NCBI GenBank assembly: GCA_027067055.1
Contig: JAMOMK010000071.1
Span: 46,665 to 110,664, forward strand
Length of the DNA stretch: 64,000 nucleotides
Source: Lysobacterales bacterium
GTDB lineage: Bacteria; Pseudomonadota; Gammaproteobacteria; Xanthomonadales; Marinicellaceae
Direction: 5' to 3'
The notes below the pieces were generated by a model. It made no database searches and was not told where the DNA came from. It saw nothing but the letters and a program-made list of their open reading frames with translations. The translations under genes and the position numbers were made by a program. Shown piece by piece: positions 26,684-36,225 of the stretch. The number at the start of each line of letters is the position of its first letter. Position 1 is the stretch's first letter.

Positions 26684-27623
26684 ACCAAACATAAAGCCTA
26701 AAAATAAACACTTACAATCTTTTTTAGCGAGTTCTAAAATAAGATTATTGCGCATATTTAAATCAAATAATGTAAAAAAACATAGTAAAAAAGTACAGTT
26801 AAATTTAAAAAGTTCAGTATTAGAAGGGTATATTACAAAAAGAGAAAACTCAAAAAAACTATACATACTCCTTCATGGCTGGGAAGGGTCAGCGCAATCA
26901 ACATATATACAGTTGTTAGCTAATAAACTGTATAAAAACAAAAAGGCAACAATATTTAGATTAAACTTTAGAGATCATGGAGACACACATCATTTAAATA
27001 AAGAACTGTTTCATTCTTGTCGGCTTGAGGAGGTTTGTGAAGCCATAAAAAAAATAACCGAACTTCACCCCTGTAAAGAAAATTATATATGTGGGTTCTC
27101 CTTAGGTGGAAACTTTGCCATCAGAGTTGCTTCAAAAGCACAAGAGTATGGTATTAGTTTAACAAAGGTCTTTGCAATATCTCCACCATTAAACCCTAAA
27201 AACAGTATGTTAGCAATAGAAAAAAGCCGCATGTATTCAAGATATTTTTTAAAAAAATGGCAAAAATCATTAGTAAAGAAATACAAAACACACCCAGAAA
27301 ATTTTGATAACACCCAATACCAAAATATTAAGTCTCTAGATAAGTTAACAGAATTGTTGATTATTAAGAATACAGACTATAATACAACTGACGAATACTT
27401 TCGAGGTTATGAAATAAATACACAAATTTTGCAAAACATACAAATACAAACACATATTCTTATGGCAAAAGATGACCCGGTAATACCCTACGAAGACTTT
27501 AAAGAGTTGAAAAAACAAACTAACATAAAGTTAAATATAACAGAACATGGTGGACATTGCGGCTTTATAACTGGCTGGAATCTGCATAGTTGGGTTGAAG
27601 AATATATAATAAACAACAGTTAG
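26670..27623 (+). CDS. Alpha/beta hydrolase
   Basis: A 317-residue alpha/beta hydrolase of the serine aminopeptidase or YheT-like type. The oxyanion region LYILLHGWEGSAQSTYIQ (near residue 67), nucleophile elbow GFSLGGNFAIRV (Ser near 148), acid-bearing LMAKDDPVIPYEDF and catalytic His region EHGGHCGF are all present. No signal peptide, but the N-terminus is very basic. It lies between the PlsC-like acyltransferase and a TPR protein, 10 bases before the latter, and its codon use is extremely A-rich. A lipid or ester substrate is a guess from context. Confidence 0.85.
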   Translation: MPTCKPNIKPKNKHLQSFLASSKIRLLRIFKSNNVKKHSKKVQLNLKSSVLEGYITKRENSKKLYILLHGWEGSAQSTYIQLLANKLYKNKKATIFRLNFRDHGDTHHLNKELFHSCRLEEVCEAIKKITELHPCKENYICGFSLGGNFAIRVASKAQEYGISLTKVFAISPPLNPKNSMLAIEKSRMYSRYFLKKWQKSLVKKYKTHPENFDNTQYQNIKSLDKLTELLIIKNTDYNTTDEYFRGYEINTQILQNIQIQTHILMAKDDPVIPYEDFKELKKQTNIKLNITEHGGHCGFITGWNLHSWVEEYIINNS

Positions 27624-27633
27624 AGAATAAAAA

Positions 27634-29529
27634 ATGAATACAGAGAAAGATATAGACAAGTTATTTAAAAAAATTTTTATACATGCAGAGAACAACAATT
27701 TAAAGGAAGCACTTGAGCTAGCAGAAAGTATAAAAAATAAAGAAATTAAAAACCCAAACTATTTAGAATTAAAGGGTGTTCTATTATCAAAAGCTAGCAA
27801 AACAAAAAAAGCTATATCAACATTAAAAAAAACAATTATCAAAAACCCAAACCAATATGGAGCTTATATAGTTTTAGGAGAAATATATTGTAGCCAGGGA
27901 AAAGTCTCTAAGGCAAAGGAAATATTTAACAAAGCAAAAAAAATAGATAATAACCAATGTTTAGCGGAAACACACCTGTGTAAAATAATGCTTAACAAGG
28001 GCCAGATAGAAAAAGGCATAAACAAACTAACAGAGCTTTGTAAAACGTACTCGAACAACCTAGAAGCAAGAATGGCATTAGGAATGGCTTTTATTGAATT
28101 AGGAGAATATGAATTAGCCGAAAAACTGTATGAAGCAATAATAGAAAAAAATGAAACACATGATTTAGCAAAGTTATCCCTTGGAATCTGTTTTCTACAA
28201 AAAGGAGCAATTGGATCAGCAGAAAAAATAATTGAAAAATATGCTTATTATTATCAACACACACGACAAGGAATGGCTGCAGTTGGACTGTTAAGGTACA
28301 GGCAAGGAAAAACAGAAGAAGCAATACACCATTTAAAAGCCGCAATAGGACAAGGAAGTGTACCAATTCTATGGAAGTCAACCTTGGTTGAAGCAATGGC
28401 AAGACAAGGGAATAAAAAGCCAGCAATAAAATTTTATAAGAAACTGATAAAAATAGGAAATAAATTTTCAATTTTTCGTGTGGCTAAACTATATGAAGAG
28501 CTAGGAGAAAAAAACAAAGCGACAAAGTTTTATAACAGGATTGGTGAAAAAGATATAAATTACTTAGAGTCTGTTGAAGGGTATTGTCGCTGCAACCGAA
28601 AAAAAGGGAACATTAATAAATTAAAACAAGCTTTAAATTTGCACAAAAAAGACCAAAGAATAAGGTTGTTATTAATTACTGAGCTTTTAAAAAAAGAAAA
28701 GAGTAAAGAGGCATTGCAAGTTATAGATTCAGGACTTGATCTTGAATTAAGCCCAAGGGCGAAACAGGGGCTTTATTTGTTAAAAGGACTAATTTTTGAT
28801 GACTTAATAAAATATGAAAAGGCGCAAAAGAGCTTTAAGAAAGGCAACAATAAAATAAAGTACAAAAAACCAAATAGTTTAAGTGTAGATGATGAAAAGA
28901 TAATTGAAAAAGAAAAAGAAGAAAAAAGAACGGATGAAGCACCTGTGTTTATAATGGGGAGCAACAGTGTTCTGATTAAACAAGTTATAAACCTGCTTGA
29001 AAAAAACAACATAACAATACTTAAAGATAGACTAATAAACGATAATAGAAACGACTGTTTTAGTCAGCCAACACCAATTAGAGAAACCAATACTTGGGGT
29101 AATGACTTGCTATCGATGAAAAGAAAAAAATACTATCGTAAAATAAGAGCAATAGGTAGCGAAATCAGCAACATAGTGGAAGCTCTACCCTTTAACTTAC
29201 AAACCGTTTACGCTATTCAAAGGGTTTTTCCAAATGCAACTTTAATAGTTTTGGACAGAGAACAAGAAGACATAGAGTTACATCAAAAGGTGTTTGGGGA
29301 TGATAGTGTTGATTTAAAGTCATGGAAAAAAGCAAAAGAACAATTGGAAAGACTTAGTTTGCAAATAGAAATTTTGAATACAGATAACAACCTAATAAAT
29401 ACAATTAAATTAGAAAAAATATTTAATAAAAAAATAAGTGTAAAAAAGGCATCAAAACCACGTTTTTGGGAGCTATCACACTTCCCCAAAAGGCACTGGA
29501 TAAACTATAAAGGTTTTTTAAATAATTAA
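27634..29529 (+). CDS. TPR protein with degenerate sulfotransferase-like tail
   Basis: A 631-residue, lysine-rich cytosolic protein. Residues about 1-420 are tetratricopeptide repeats (for example AYIVLGEIYCSQGKVSKAKE, ARMALGMAFIELGEYELAEK). At residue 435 PVFIMGSNSVLIKQVINLLE occupies the place where TPR-sulfotransferase proteins have PVFIVGMPRSGTTL, and the end (RFWELSHFPKRHWINYKGFL) resembles their terminus; the PAPS-binding GxxRSGTT loop is lost. So the tail is probably catalytically dead or divergent. Many A-runs. Six bases before uppP. The fold assignment of the tail is tentative. Confidence 0.75.
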   Translation: MNTEKDIDKLFKKIFIHAENNNLKEALELAESIKNKEIKNPNYLELKGVLLSKASKTKKAISTLKKTIIKNPNQYGAYIVLGEIYCSQGKVSKAKEIFNKAKKIDNNQCLAETHLCKIMLNKGQIEKGINKLTELCKTYSNNLEARMALGMAFIELGEYELAEKLYEAIIEKNETHDLAKLSLGICFLQKGAIGSAEKIIEKYAYYYQHTRQGMAAVGLLRYRQGKTEEAIHHLKAAIGQGSVPILWKSTLVEAMARQGNKKPAIKFYKKLIKIGNKFSIFRVAKLYEELGEKNKATKFYNRIGEKDINYLESVEGYCRCNRKKGNINKLKQALNLHKKDQRIRLLLITELLKKEKSKEALQVIDSGLDLELSPRAKQGLYLLKGLIFDDLIKYEKAQKSFKKGNNKIKYKKPNSLSVDDEKIIEKEKEEKRTDEAPVFIMGSNSVLIKQVINLLEKNNITILKDRLINDNRNDCFSQPTPIRETNTWGNDLLSMKRKKYYRKIRAIGSEISNIVEALPFNLQTVYAIQRVFPNATLIVLDREQEDIELHQKVFGDDSVDLKSWKKAKEQLERLSLQIEILNTDNNLINTIKLEKIFNKKISVKKASKPRFWELSHFPKRHWINYKGFLNN

Positions 29530-29534
29530 GTATT

Positions 29535-30317
29535 ATGACAGAACCAAACTTTATTCAGTGGCTAGTCTTGGCAATTATCCAGGGGCTAACCGAATATTTG
29601 CCCATTTCATCATCGGCTCACTTGATATTGGTATCAAAAATGATGAACTGGCAAGATCAGGGCTTGGTGATGGATATTGCTGCTCACGGTGGTTCGTTAT
29701 TGGCTGTTTTGTGGTACTTTAAGGATGAGTTGGTTAAATTGTTTACAGGTAAAAACTGGAGCTTGTTCAATAAACTAGCCTTAGCAAGCATTCCATTGGC
29801 GGTTTTCGGTTATGTATTTAAAGACTTTATCGAAAACAACCTACGCTCAAACACAACCATCTTTGCCATTTCGAGCATAGCCTTTGGCATTTTATTATAT
29901 GTGTCAGACATAATACAAAAGAAAAAACCCGAGCAATCAAAGCCCAAAGAGATAAGCCTAAAACAAGCTATAGTCATAGGCTTTGCTCAAGTATGTGCTT
30001 TGATACCGGGGGCATCTCGCTCAGGAGTCACCATGAGTGTGGCTATGGGCATGGGCTTTAATCGCACAAAAGCAGCTAAATTTTCTTTTTTAATGGCGAT
30101 TCCTGCACTCTTGATGACAACATCTTATGGGTTTTTAAAGCTAATAAAAGAGCCTAGTGACTACAACCTTATGGGTGTTTTGGTCGTTTTTACTGCTAGT
30201 TTTGTCACGTCGTTATTATCTATTAAATTATTTTTAAAACTGATAGAGCAAATCCCAATAAGTGCTTTTCTTTGGTATAGAATAGCCCTAGCCGTTTTAA
30301 TTATGACCCTACTATGA
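29535..30317 (+). CDS. uppP: Undecaprenyl-diphosphatase UppP/BacA
   Basis: UppP recycles undecaprenyl diphosphate to the monophosphate carrier for peptidoglycan synthesis, and confers bacitracin tolerance. The 260-residue inner-membrane protein has about eight helices and both family motifs: GLTEYLPISSSAHLILVSK near residue 20 and PGASRSGVTMSVAMGMGFNR near 160. Length is normal. It overlaps the next hydrolase gene by four bases. Base composition returns to that of the housekeeping genes at this gene. Confidence 0.96.
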   Translation: MTEPNFIQWLVLAIIQGLTEYLPISSSAHLILVSKMMNWQDQGLVMDIAAHGGSLLAVLWYFKDELVKLFTGKNWSLFNKLALASIPLAVFGYVFKDFIENNLRSNTTIFAISSIAFGILLYVSDIIQKKKPEQSKPKEISLKQAIVIGFAQVCALIPGASRSGVTMSVAMGMGFNRTKAAKFSFLMAIPALLMTTSYGFLKLIKEPSDYNLMGVLVVFTASFVTSLLSIKLFLKLIEQIPISAFLWYRIALAVLIMTLL

Positions 30318-31162
30318 AAAAAATTACTATTCCTATACGGTTTGGAAAAATCAAAGGACTGTGTTGGGGAAAGGGAAACCCAAAAAAAATACTTGCCTTA
30401 CATGGGTGGTTAGACAATGCCGCCTCATTTACACAGCTTGCACCATTGCTTGCTAACGAGGGTTATGAAGTAATAGCTATAGATTTTGCAGGACACGGTA
30501 AATCAACACACCGAGCAGAGGGGCACTTTGCTCACTTTGGCGATTTTGTTATAGATGTCCATGATGTAATAGAGCAATTAAACTGGCACAACTGTATATT
30601 GCTTGGACACTCAATGGGCGCAGCAATGTCCATGATGTATAGTGCTGCCTATCCAGAAAACATTCATAAACAAGTACTTATTGAAAACTTGGGTCCAGTT
30701 CCTACTTATGAAAAAGGCAGTGCAGCAAAAAACTTAAGAGAGTCTTTAAAACAGTGGAAGCTACATACAACAAAACATAGACACTTTTACCCCACTGTTG
30801 AACAGGCTTTAAAAATTCGTCAAAAGGCGACACCAATGGACGCAGATATATTAAGGCCGATGGTTAAAAGAGGAATTAAAAAAACCAAAAAAGGTTTTAG
30901 ATTTCGCACAGATAAGCGTTTACGCATGGGTAGTTTAATTCGATTTACTGAAGAGGTTGTGCAAGATATTTTAACTAGCAAAAAGCCCCCAACGCAACTT
31001 ATCATTGCCGAGCCATTATCGTATGCGTTACAGTACCCAAGTTTCAAGCAGCGTATTGAAAAACTCAATGCAGATCAAACCATAAAAATTAAAGGACACC
31101 ACCACCTACATATGGATAATGCAGAAGAGGTTTTTGAAGCGATAATAGAGTTTTTAGCATGA
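30314..31162 (+). CDS. Alpha/beta hydrolase
   Basis: A 282-residue cytosolic alpha/beta hydrolase. Visible: ILALHGWLDNAASFTQLAPL (oxyanion hole), IAIDFAGHGKSTH, the nucleophile elbow LLGHSMGAAMSMMYS (Ser near residue 99) and catalytic His in IKGHHHLHMDNAEEV. This resembles the MhpC/serum-paraoxonase-like hydrolases with a lid of helices in the middle. It overlaps uppP by four bases and the symporter by four bases, so it is translated in the same run. The substrate is unknown. Confidence 0.9.
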   Translation: MKKITIPIRFGKIKGLCWGKGNPKKILALHGWLDNAASFTQLAPLLANEGYEVIAIDFAGHGKSTHRAEGHFAHFGDFVIDVHDVIEQLNWHNCILLGHSMGAAMSMMYSAAYPENIHKQVLIENLGPVPTYEKGSAAKNLRESLKQWKLHTTKHRHFYPTVEQALKIRQKATPMDADILRPMVKRGIKKTKKGFRFRTDKRLRMGSLIRFTEEVVQDILTSKKPPTQLIIAEPLSYALQYPSFKQRIEKLNADQTIKIKGHHHLHMDNAEEVFEAIIEFLA

Positions 31163-32652
31163 ACCAACTTAACCTCACGCCAACAATGTTGGTTATGGTT
31201 GTTGTTGGATATTTTACTGTTTTGACCTTTATTTCATTTAAAACATCCAAAGGAGCAAATAATCTCGATTTTTTTAACGGATCTAAAAAGTCTCCTTGGT
31301 TTATGGTTGCTTTTGGCATGGTTGGAGCAACCTTGTCGGGAGTAACCTTTTTATCTTTACCCGGCTCTATTTATAACACCTCCTTTTCCTACATCCAAAT
31401 GATAATGGGGTATACCTTTGGATACCTGTTCATTATTTATATTCTAATACCTCTTTATTATCGGCGAAACCTCATCTCAATTTATGGTTACCTTAATCAA
31501 AGATTTGGATACTTTTCACAAAAAACAGGCTCAATGTTTTTTATTATTTCGCGAATCATAGGCGCATCATTTCGCATGTATTTAATGACGATGGTTTTGC
31601 ATGATTTTATCTTTGTGTATTTTGGAATTCCTTTTTGGTTAACAGTATTAATCAGTTTGTTACTGATTTGGAGTTATACTGTCAAAGCAGGAATAAAAAC
31701 CATAATTTGGACGGATACACTACAAACTTTTTTTATGATAGTAGCAATTATTGTTGCTTTTTTTACAGTGACATCGCAACTTGGAATGGATTTTTCAACA
31801 ACGATTAACACAATTAAAAATAGCGATTATTCACAGGTGTTTTTCTTTGAAGGAGGGTGGTCTGACCAGCTAAACTTCTATAAATTGTTTTTTGGAGGAG
31901 TTTTTATGGCAATTGTTATGACAGGCTTAGACCAAGACATGATGCAAAAAAACCTCAGTTGTAAAAATGTTAAAGAGTCACAAAAAAACATGAAGTGGTT
32001 GTTTATAATACTTGTTATTGTAAATGTAATGATATTGGCGTTAGGCGTTTTGCTTTATGTATACTCTGCCAAACAAGGCATCAGTTTACCTCTTGATGCT
32101 GAAACAGGGAAAGTAGTAACCGATAAAGTCTTTCCTGGTTTGGCATTAAACCATTTGCCCGCCTATCTCGGGGTTATATTTTTAATCGGCTTGTTAGCAG
32201 CTGCCTATTCTAGTGCTGATTCGGCATTAACCTCATTGACAACCTCTTTTTGTGTTGACTTGTTGGGCAAAGTTAACACACCTAAAAAACAAAGGATGCT
32301 TATACATGTAGGTTTTACATTGTTGTTATTTGCAACCATTGTTATGTTTCGTTACTTTATGGAGGCCTCTGCTATAGAAAACTTATTTCATGTGGCAAGT
32401 TTTACCTATGGTCCAATTCTTGGCATGTTTGCATTTGGCTTATTTACAAAAAGTAAAATAAAAGATAAATTTGTGCCATTCATTGCTATTACTTCACCAT
32501 TAATAACCTATGTGATTGATCGTAATTCAGAGCAACTATTGGATGGCTATAAGTTTGGTTTTGAGTTGTTGTTGCTCAATGGGTTGTTGATGTATGTTGG
32601 TCTGTTGTTAATAACAAAAAAACAGATAGCCTTAAGTAAAAACACACAGTAA
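31159..32652 (+). CDS. Sodium:solute symporter family transporter
   Basis: A 497-residue inner-membrane transporter of the SSS family with about 13 helices. Family marks: KSPWFMVAFGMVGATLSGVTF, IWTDTLQTFFMIVAIIVA, GLDQDMMQKNLSCKN and the sodium-site region GLLAAAYSSADSALTSLTTSF. Such proteins import sugars, amino acids, vitamins or similar molecules driven by sodium; a marine habitat would suit this. The solute cannot be read from sequence. It overlaps the hydrolase upstream by four bases and abuts the DUF3592 gene. Confidence 0.93.
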   Translation: MNQLNLTPTMLVMVVVGYFTVLTFISFKTSKGANNLDFFNGSKKSPWFMVAFGMVGATLSGVTFLSLPGSIYNTSFSYIQMIMGYTFGYLFIIYILIPLYYRRNLISIYGYLNQRFGYFSQKTGSMFFIISRIIGASFRMYLMTMVLHDFIFVYFGIPFWLTVLISLLLIWSYTVKAGIKTIIWTDTLQTFFMIVAIIVAFFTVTSQLGMDFSTTINTIKNSDYSQVFFFEGGWSDQLNFYKLFFGGVFMAIVMTGLDQDMMQKNLSCKNVKESQKNMKWLFIILVIVNVMILALGVLLYVYSAKQGISLPLDAETGKVVTDKVFPGLALNHLPAYLGVIFLIGLLAAAYSSADSALTSLTTSFCVDLLGKVNTPKKQRMLIHVGFTLLLFATIVMFRYFMEASAIENLFHVASFTYGPILGMFAFGLFTKSKIKDKFVPFIAITSPLITYVIDRNSEQLLDGYKFGFELLLLNGLLMYVGLLLITKKQIALSKNTQ

Positions 32653-33108
32653 ATGAATAAATCCTTAGATCCAATAATATTGCTCGTTTTTTATTTGATT
32701 GCTTACGACGGTTTAATAAAAACTCTTTTTGATTTATACGTTAATGCCTTAGCTAAAAAGTGGCCACAGGTGGAAGTAACGATACTCAATTCGGACATTG
32801 AAGAGCAGCAACAGTCTAACGAAAGTTCATCGTATATTGTCAATGTTCACTACTCCTACCAGTACAAAGGGCATAACTACCGATCCACTCGAATCGCATT
32901 TGGTTATTGGTCTAATCAACTATTAAAAGCAGCGTTAGTTTTGTTGCGAAAGTTTGAAACAGGTAAAACAGTCAAAGCCTACATCAATCCCAAAAAACCA
33001 CGCATCAGTGTCTTAATAGCAGGCGTTCGCTATTTTCATTTGCTTAACACTGGCTTCTTTATTGCTATGGCATTTTTTATACATTATGTCAGAAGCAATA
33101 TGGCTTAA
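32653..33108 (+). CDS. DUF3592 domain membrane protein
   Basis: A 151-residue protein with a hydrophobic segment at each end (ILLVFYLIAYDGLIKTLFDLY and GFFIAMAFFIHYV) and a central beta-rich domain: WPQVEVTILNSDIEE, YIVNVHYSYQYKGHNYRSTR and KTVKAYINPKKPRISVL, the pattern of DUF3592. Function of the family is unknown. It starts directly after the symporter stop, last gene of the long rightward run that begins near gyrB, and converges on the SDR gene nine bases away. Confidence 0.8.
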   Translation: MNKSLDPIILLVFYLIAYDGLIKTLFDLYVNALAKKWPQVEVTILNSDIEEQQQSNESSSYIVNVHYSYQYKGHNYRSTRIAFGYWSNQLLKAALVLLRKFETGKTVKAYINPKKPRISVLIAGVRYFHLLNTGFFIAMAFFIHYVRSNMA

Positions 33109-33117
33109 AAAAGTTCG

Positions 33118-33903
33118 CTATTTCGGAGTCGCTGTACTACCTGCCAAAATTCCACCATCAATATTAAGCTCAATGCCTGTGATGTATTTGGACTCATCGG
33201 ACGCTAAAAATAGAGCAGCATAAGCGACATCTATAGGTTCACCCATGGTTTTGAGCGGCACATCGGTAGCCACTTGTTTGATGGCTTCAATTCGCGCATC
33301 ACCTTCACCCAGCATAGCATCCCACATTGGAGTTAGGATGGCTCCGGGATGAATAGAGTTACAGCGAATAGTGTAGCCTTGTTCGGCACAATAAAGAGCA
33401 ACGGACTTAGTGTGGTTACGAACGGCAGCTTTGCTGGAAGCATAAGCCGTAGCAGTAGGAATACCCACAATACCCGAACGCGATGAAATATTGACTATAC
33501 TGGCAGCATTCGATTTTTTCATCATGGCAATACCGTATTTACAACCCAATGCCACACCATCTAGGTTGGTTTGGTGTACGGTATGCCAACTATCCATATC
33601 CAAGTTTTCAGGGTCGTGAGGGCCAGAAGACTCAAAAAATCCAGTAATTCCCGCATTATTGACAACAATATCGAGTGTTTTAATTTTTTCCTTTGCATCA
33701 ACCCAATCCTTTTCTTGAGAAACATCAAGGTGCAAATAGTGGGCGTTATCACCTAGCAAATCAGATTCCTTTTGACCCAAGTCATCATTAATATCAGACA
33801 AATAAACAGTCGCACCATTTTTAATAAACAGTTGCGCAATCGCAAGCCCAATCCCTTGAGCTGCACCCGTGACTAATACTTTTTTATTTAATAAACGCGA
33901 CAT
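33118..33903 (-). CDS. Short-chain dehydrogenase/reductase
   Basis: A 261-residue NAD(P)-dependent oxidoreductase of the classical SDR type. The Rossmann GxxxGxG reads TGAAQGIGLAIAQ (residue 12), followed by the acidic YLSDIND suggesting NAD preference, NNAG (NAGITGF), the catalytic Ser in NISSRSG, YASSKAA with Tyr-x3-Lys, and the C-terminal YITGIELNIDGG. It resembles cyclopentanol or cyclohexanol dehydrogenase-like members. Single leftward gene. The 229 bases upstream hold two hairpins. Confidence 0.95.
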   Translation of the reverse strand: MSRLLNKKVLVTGAAQGIGLAIAQLFIKNGATVYLSDINDDLGQKESDLLGDNAHYLHLDVSQEKDWVDAKEKIKTLDIVVNNAGITGFFESSGPHDPENLDMDSWHTVHQTNLDGVALGCKYGIAMMKKSNAASIVNISSRSGIVGIPTATAYASSKAAVRNHTKSVALYCAEQGYTIRCNSIHPGAILTPMWDAMLGEGDARIEAIKQVATDVPLKTMGEPIDVAYAALFLASDESKYITGIELNIDGGILAGSTATPK

Positions 33904-33991
33904 TGAATGACCTAAAATTATAAGTGAGATGAAATTGTATACTTAAATGAAAAACAAAGGAAGTTATATAAAAGCTAATATATGCTGTAGT

Positions 33992-34015
33992 GGAGTCCCT
34001 TGTGGACTCCTTTTT
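33992..34015 (+). terminator. Hairpin with T-run, plus orientation
   Basis: GGAGTCC and GGACTCC pair around a five-base loop, followed by five Ts. No rightward gene enters here, so it looks more like one half of a repeated element than a true terminator; compare the inverted copy at 34039-34066. Confidence 0.45.
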
Positions 34016-34038
34016 CAATAAAAGTAACGAGTCAAATC

Positions 34039-34066
34039 AAAAAAGGCTCCCATAAGGGAAGCCACT
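34039..34066 (-). terminator. Likely hemF terminator
   Basis: On the minus strand GTGGCTTCCCTTATGGGAGCC is followed by six Ts: a GC-rich hairpin and T-run about 67 bases past the hemF stop. It also resembles the 33992-34015 hairpin in opposite orientation. Confidence 0.65.
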
Positions 34067-34132
34067 ACTTTGGTGTATCATCAACGTATCTTAGAAACCC
34101 CAAGCGTACTACATATTTTCTGCTACAATTAT

Positions 34133-35032
34133 TTAAACCCATTCTTTGGGTTTTAAATATTCATACAACTTTGCTTCTTGTGAACCTTCTTCGGGTTGGT
34201 AGTTGTATCGAAAAGAAACCTCTGGTGGCATTGACATTAGTATGGACTCGGTGCGTCCGCCTGATTGCAGTCCGAATAAGGTACCGCGATCGTAGACTAA
34301 ATTAAATTCCACGTAGCGCCCTCGTCGGTATTTTTGAAAGTCTTTGTGTTTTTGTTCAAAAGGCTTACTCATGCGTTTTTGCACGATGGGAATATAGGCC
34401 TCGACAAAGGCATTGCCTATGGCTTGAATAAAGGCAAAAGATTTTTCAAATCCCCATTGGTTTAGGTCATCAAAAAACAAACCGCCAACACCGCGTGTTT
34501 CTTTGCGGTGTTTGAGGTAAAAGTATTCGTCACACCATGCTTTGAATTTTGGGTAAACCCCTTGTCCAAATGGATCGCAGGCTGCTTTGGCTGTTTTGTG
34601 CCAATGGATAACATCTTCATCAAAAGGGTAATAAGGCGTTAAATCAAAACCGCCACCGAACCACCATTTACTCACCTTTTTGCCAGTGGTGCGAAATACA
34701 CGAACATTGGCGTGAGATGTTGGAATAAAAGGATTGTCGGGATGAATAACCAGTGAAACACCGCTGGCTTCAAAGCCAGCACCAGCTAACTCAGGTCGCT
34801 TAGCCGTTGCAGAACCTGGCATTTTATCGCCCAAAACATGGGAGAAATTTACCCCAGCAGATTCAAAAACCTCACCTCGTAAAACACGTGTTCGCCCACC
34901 ACCACCATTAACGTGTTGCCAGGTATCTTGTTGAAACCGATGAGTGGTTTCTATGGCTTCTAAACGGGTGCAAATACGGTCTTGTAAGCCTTGAAAAAAG
35001 GCAATGACTTGTTTAAATTGTTCGTTATTCAT
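34133..35032 (-). CDS. hemF: Oxygen-dependent coproporphyrinogen III oxidase
   Basis: HemF converts coproporphyrinogen III to protoporphyrinogen IX using oxygen. The 299 residues are the family length, with [74 protein letters not shown] and [11 protein letters not shown]. Cytosolic. Its start overlaps the hemY stop by four bases, so it is the third gene of a hemX-hemY-hemF haem operon. The presence of HemF shows aerobic haem synthesis. Confidence 0.98.
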   Translation of the reverse strand: MNNEQFKQVIAFFQGLQDRICTRLEAIETTHRFQQDTWQHVNGGGGRTRVLRGEVFESAGVNFSHVLGDKMPGSATAKRPELAGAGFEASGVSLVIHPDNPFIPTSHANVRVFRTTGKKVSKWWFGGGFDLTPYYPFDEDVIHWHKTAKAACDPFGQGVYPKFKAWCDEYFYLKHRKETRGVGGLFFDDLNQWGFEKSFAFIQAIGNAFVEAYIPIVQKRMSKPFEQKHKDFQKYRRGRYVEFNLVYDRGTLFGLQSGGRTESILMSMPPEVSFRYNYQPEEGSQEAKLYEYLKPKEWV

Positions 35033-36222
35033 CCGTCGTGATCTATTGTTTTGTTATCAACCAAGGCGATTTGATTGCTACTACCCGTGGCTTGTTTATA
35101 GGCTTCTAAGGCGTTGTCTGTTTCACCAACGGCTTCAAAATATTGTGCCATTAATTTATAGGTTTTTGGTTCTGGCTTTTTTTCGAGGCTTTTTTGCAAA
35201 AACAATTGTGCTTTGCCCCATAGTTTGTGGTCTAAACAAAGCTTGCCAAGAATCTTTAACAATTCGGCATTATCTGGGTTCTTTTTCAACCACTTCTCTG
35301 CCACTTTAATTTTATTCTCATTAGTCACATTTAATTGACCCCACACTTTAAGTAAAGGTGTGGAAAGGTTTTTGGCCAATATCTTTTCACTCATCGCGGC
35401 TACTTCATCATACATACCAAGTTTTAAACCGTTTTCGGCATAGGCATGAATATAACCTAAATCTTGTTTTTGTTGTTTGCTTAATGAATTCCATGTGGCT
35501 TGCAATTGCTCTTGGTTTTCTGCAAAGCTCAACTGTTGTGAAATGGAGTGGTGGGTAAGTTGAATGGTTTGATCCTCTGGAAGAACCGCAAGTTTTTGCA
35601 CCTTGGGTAAAACATCGCGCAGCTGTTGCCATTGCCCTGCATTTTGACTGGCTTGAGTCATTAGGTGCAGTGCCCTTGGGTTGTTTGGATAGCTTTGCAG
35701 GACGCGTTGGAGCAAATTGATGGCTTTTTCATTCTCTCCTGTTTTGACCCACAGTTCACAACGTGTTAAGTCTACGGTTAATGGGTTGTCGGTGTTGATT
35801 TCTGCTTCATCTAAATAGTTAAAAGCTTGTTCTATTTTGTTTTGAGCAACAGCAGCACGAGCAGCAGCCATATAGCTGAGTTCTGGCGTTGGGCTGTTTT
35901 TTGCTGAACGAATAAGAAGTTTTTCAGCTAACTTCCACTTGCCTTCAGATAAAGCCAATAAGCCTTTGGCAAAGGACTTTCGTGAGCGGTTGGATGTAAA
36001 CTTGCGTTTGGTTTTTTGCGGTAAACGAATAATAAAAACCACCAACCAAAGAGTAATAATCAATGCCAAAATCAAAAAAGCAGCAGTTAATACTTTGAGT
36101 TCAATCAAATAACCAGCAAATTCGATGGAAATAGTGCCAGGGTGTTTCATCAACCAAGGAGTGACAAAAGCCGTTGCCAATGCTAAGGAAAGAATAAAAA
36201 CAATATTAAGTATTTTTTTCAT
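35029..36222 (-). CDS. hemY: Haem biosynthesis-associated protein HemY (TPR)
   Basis: A 397-residue inner-membrane protein with two N-terminal helices ([39 protein letters not shown]) and a C-terminal cytosolic TPR domain ([58 protein letters not shown]). This is the gammaproteobacterial HemY, distinct from the Gram-positive oxidase of that name; its exact function in haem synthesis is unclear. It is coupled to hemF and lies three bases after the HemX-like gene. Confidence 0.93.
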   Translation of the reverse strand: MKKILNIVFILSLALATAFVTPWLMKHPGTISIEFAGYLIELKVLTAAFLILALIITLWLVVFIIRLPQKTKRKFTSNRSRKSFAKGLLALSEGKWKLAEKLLIRSAKNSPTPELSYMAAARAAVAQNKIEQAFNYLDEAEINTDNPLTVDLTRCELWVKTGENEKAINLLQRVLQSYPNNPRALHLMTQASQNAGQWQQLRDVLPKVQKLAVLPEDQTIQLTHHSISQQLSFAENQEQLQATWNSLSKQQKQDLGYIHAYAENGLKLGMYDEVAAMSEKILAKNLSTPLLKVWGQLNVTNENKIKVAEKWLKKNPDNAELLKILGKLCLDHKLWGKAQLFLQKSLEKKPEPKTYKLMAQYFEAVGETDNALEAYKQATGSSNQIALVDNKTIDHDG

Positions 36223-36225
36223 GGG

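Noticed and set aside
28091..28471. 126-codon antisense frame within the TPR gene, apparently a membrane protein
   Set aside because: Hydrophobicity is an artefact of reading A-rich Lys/Glu codons backwards.
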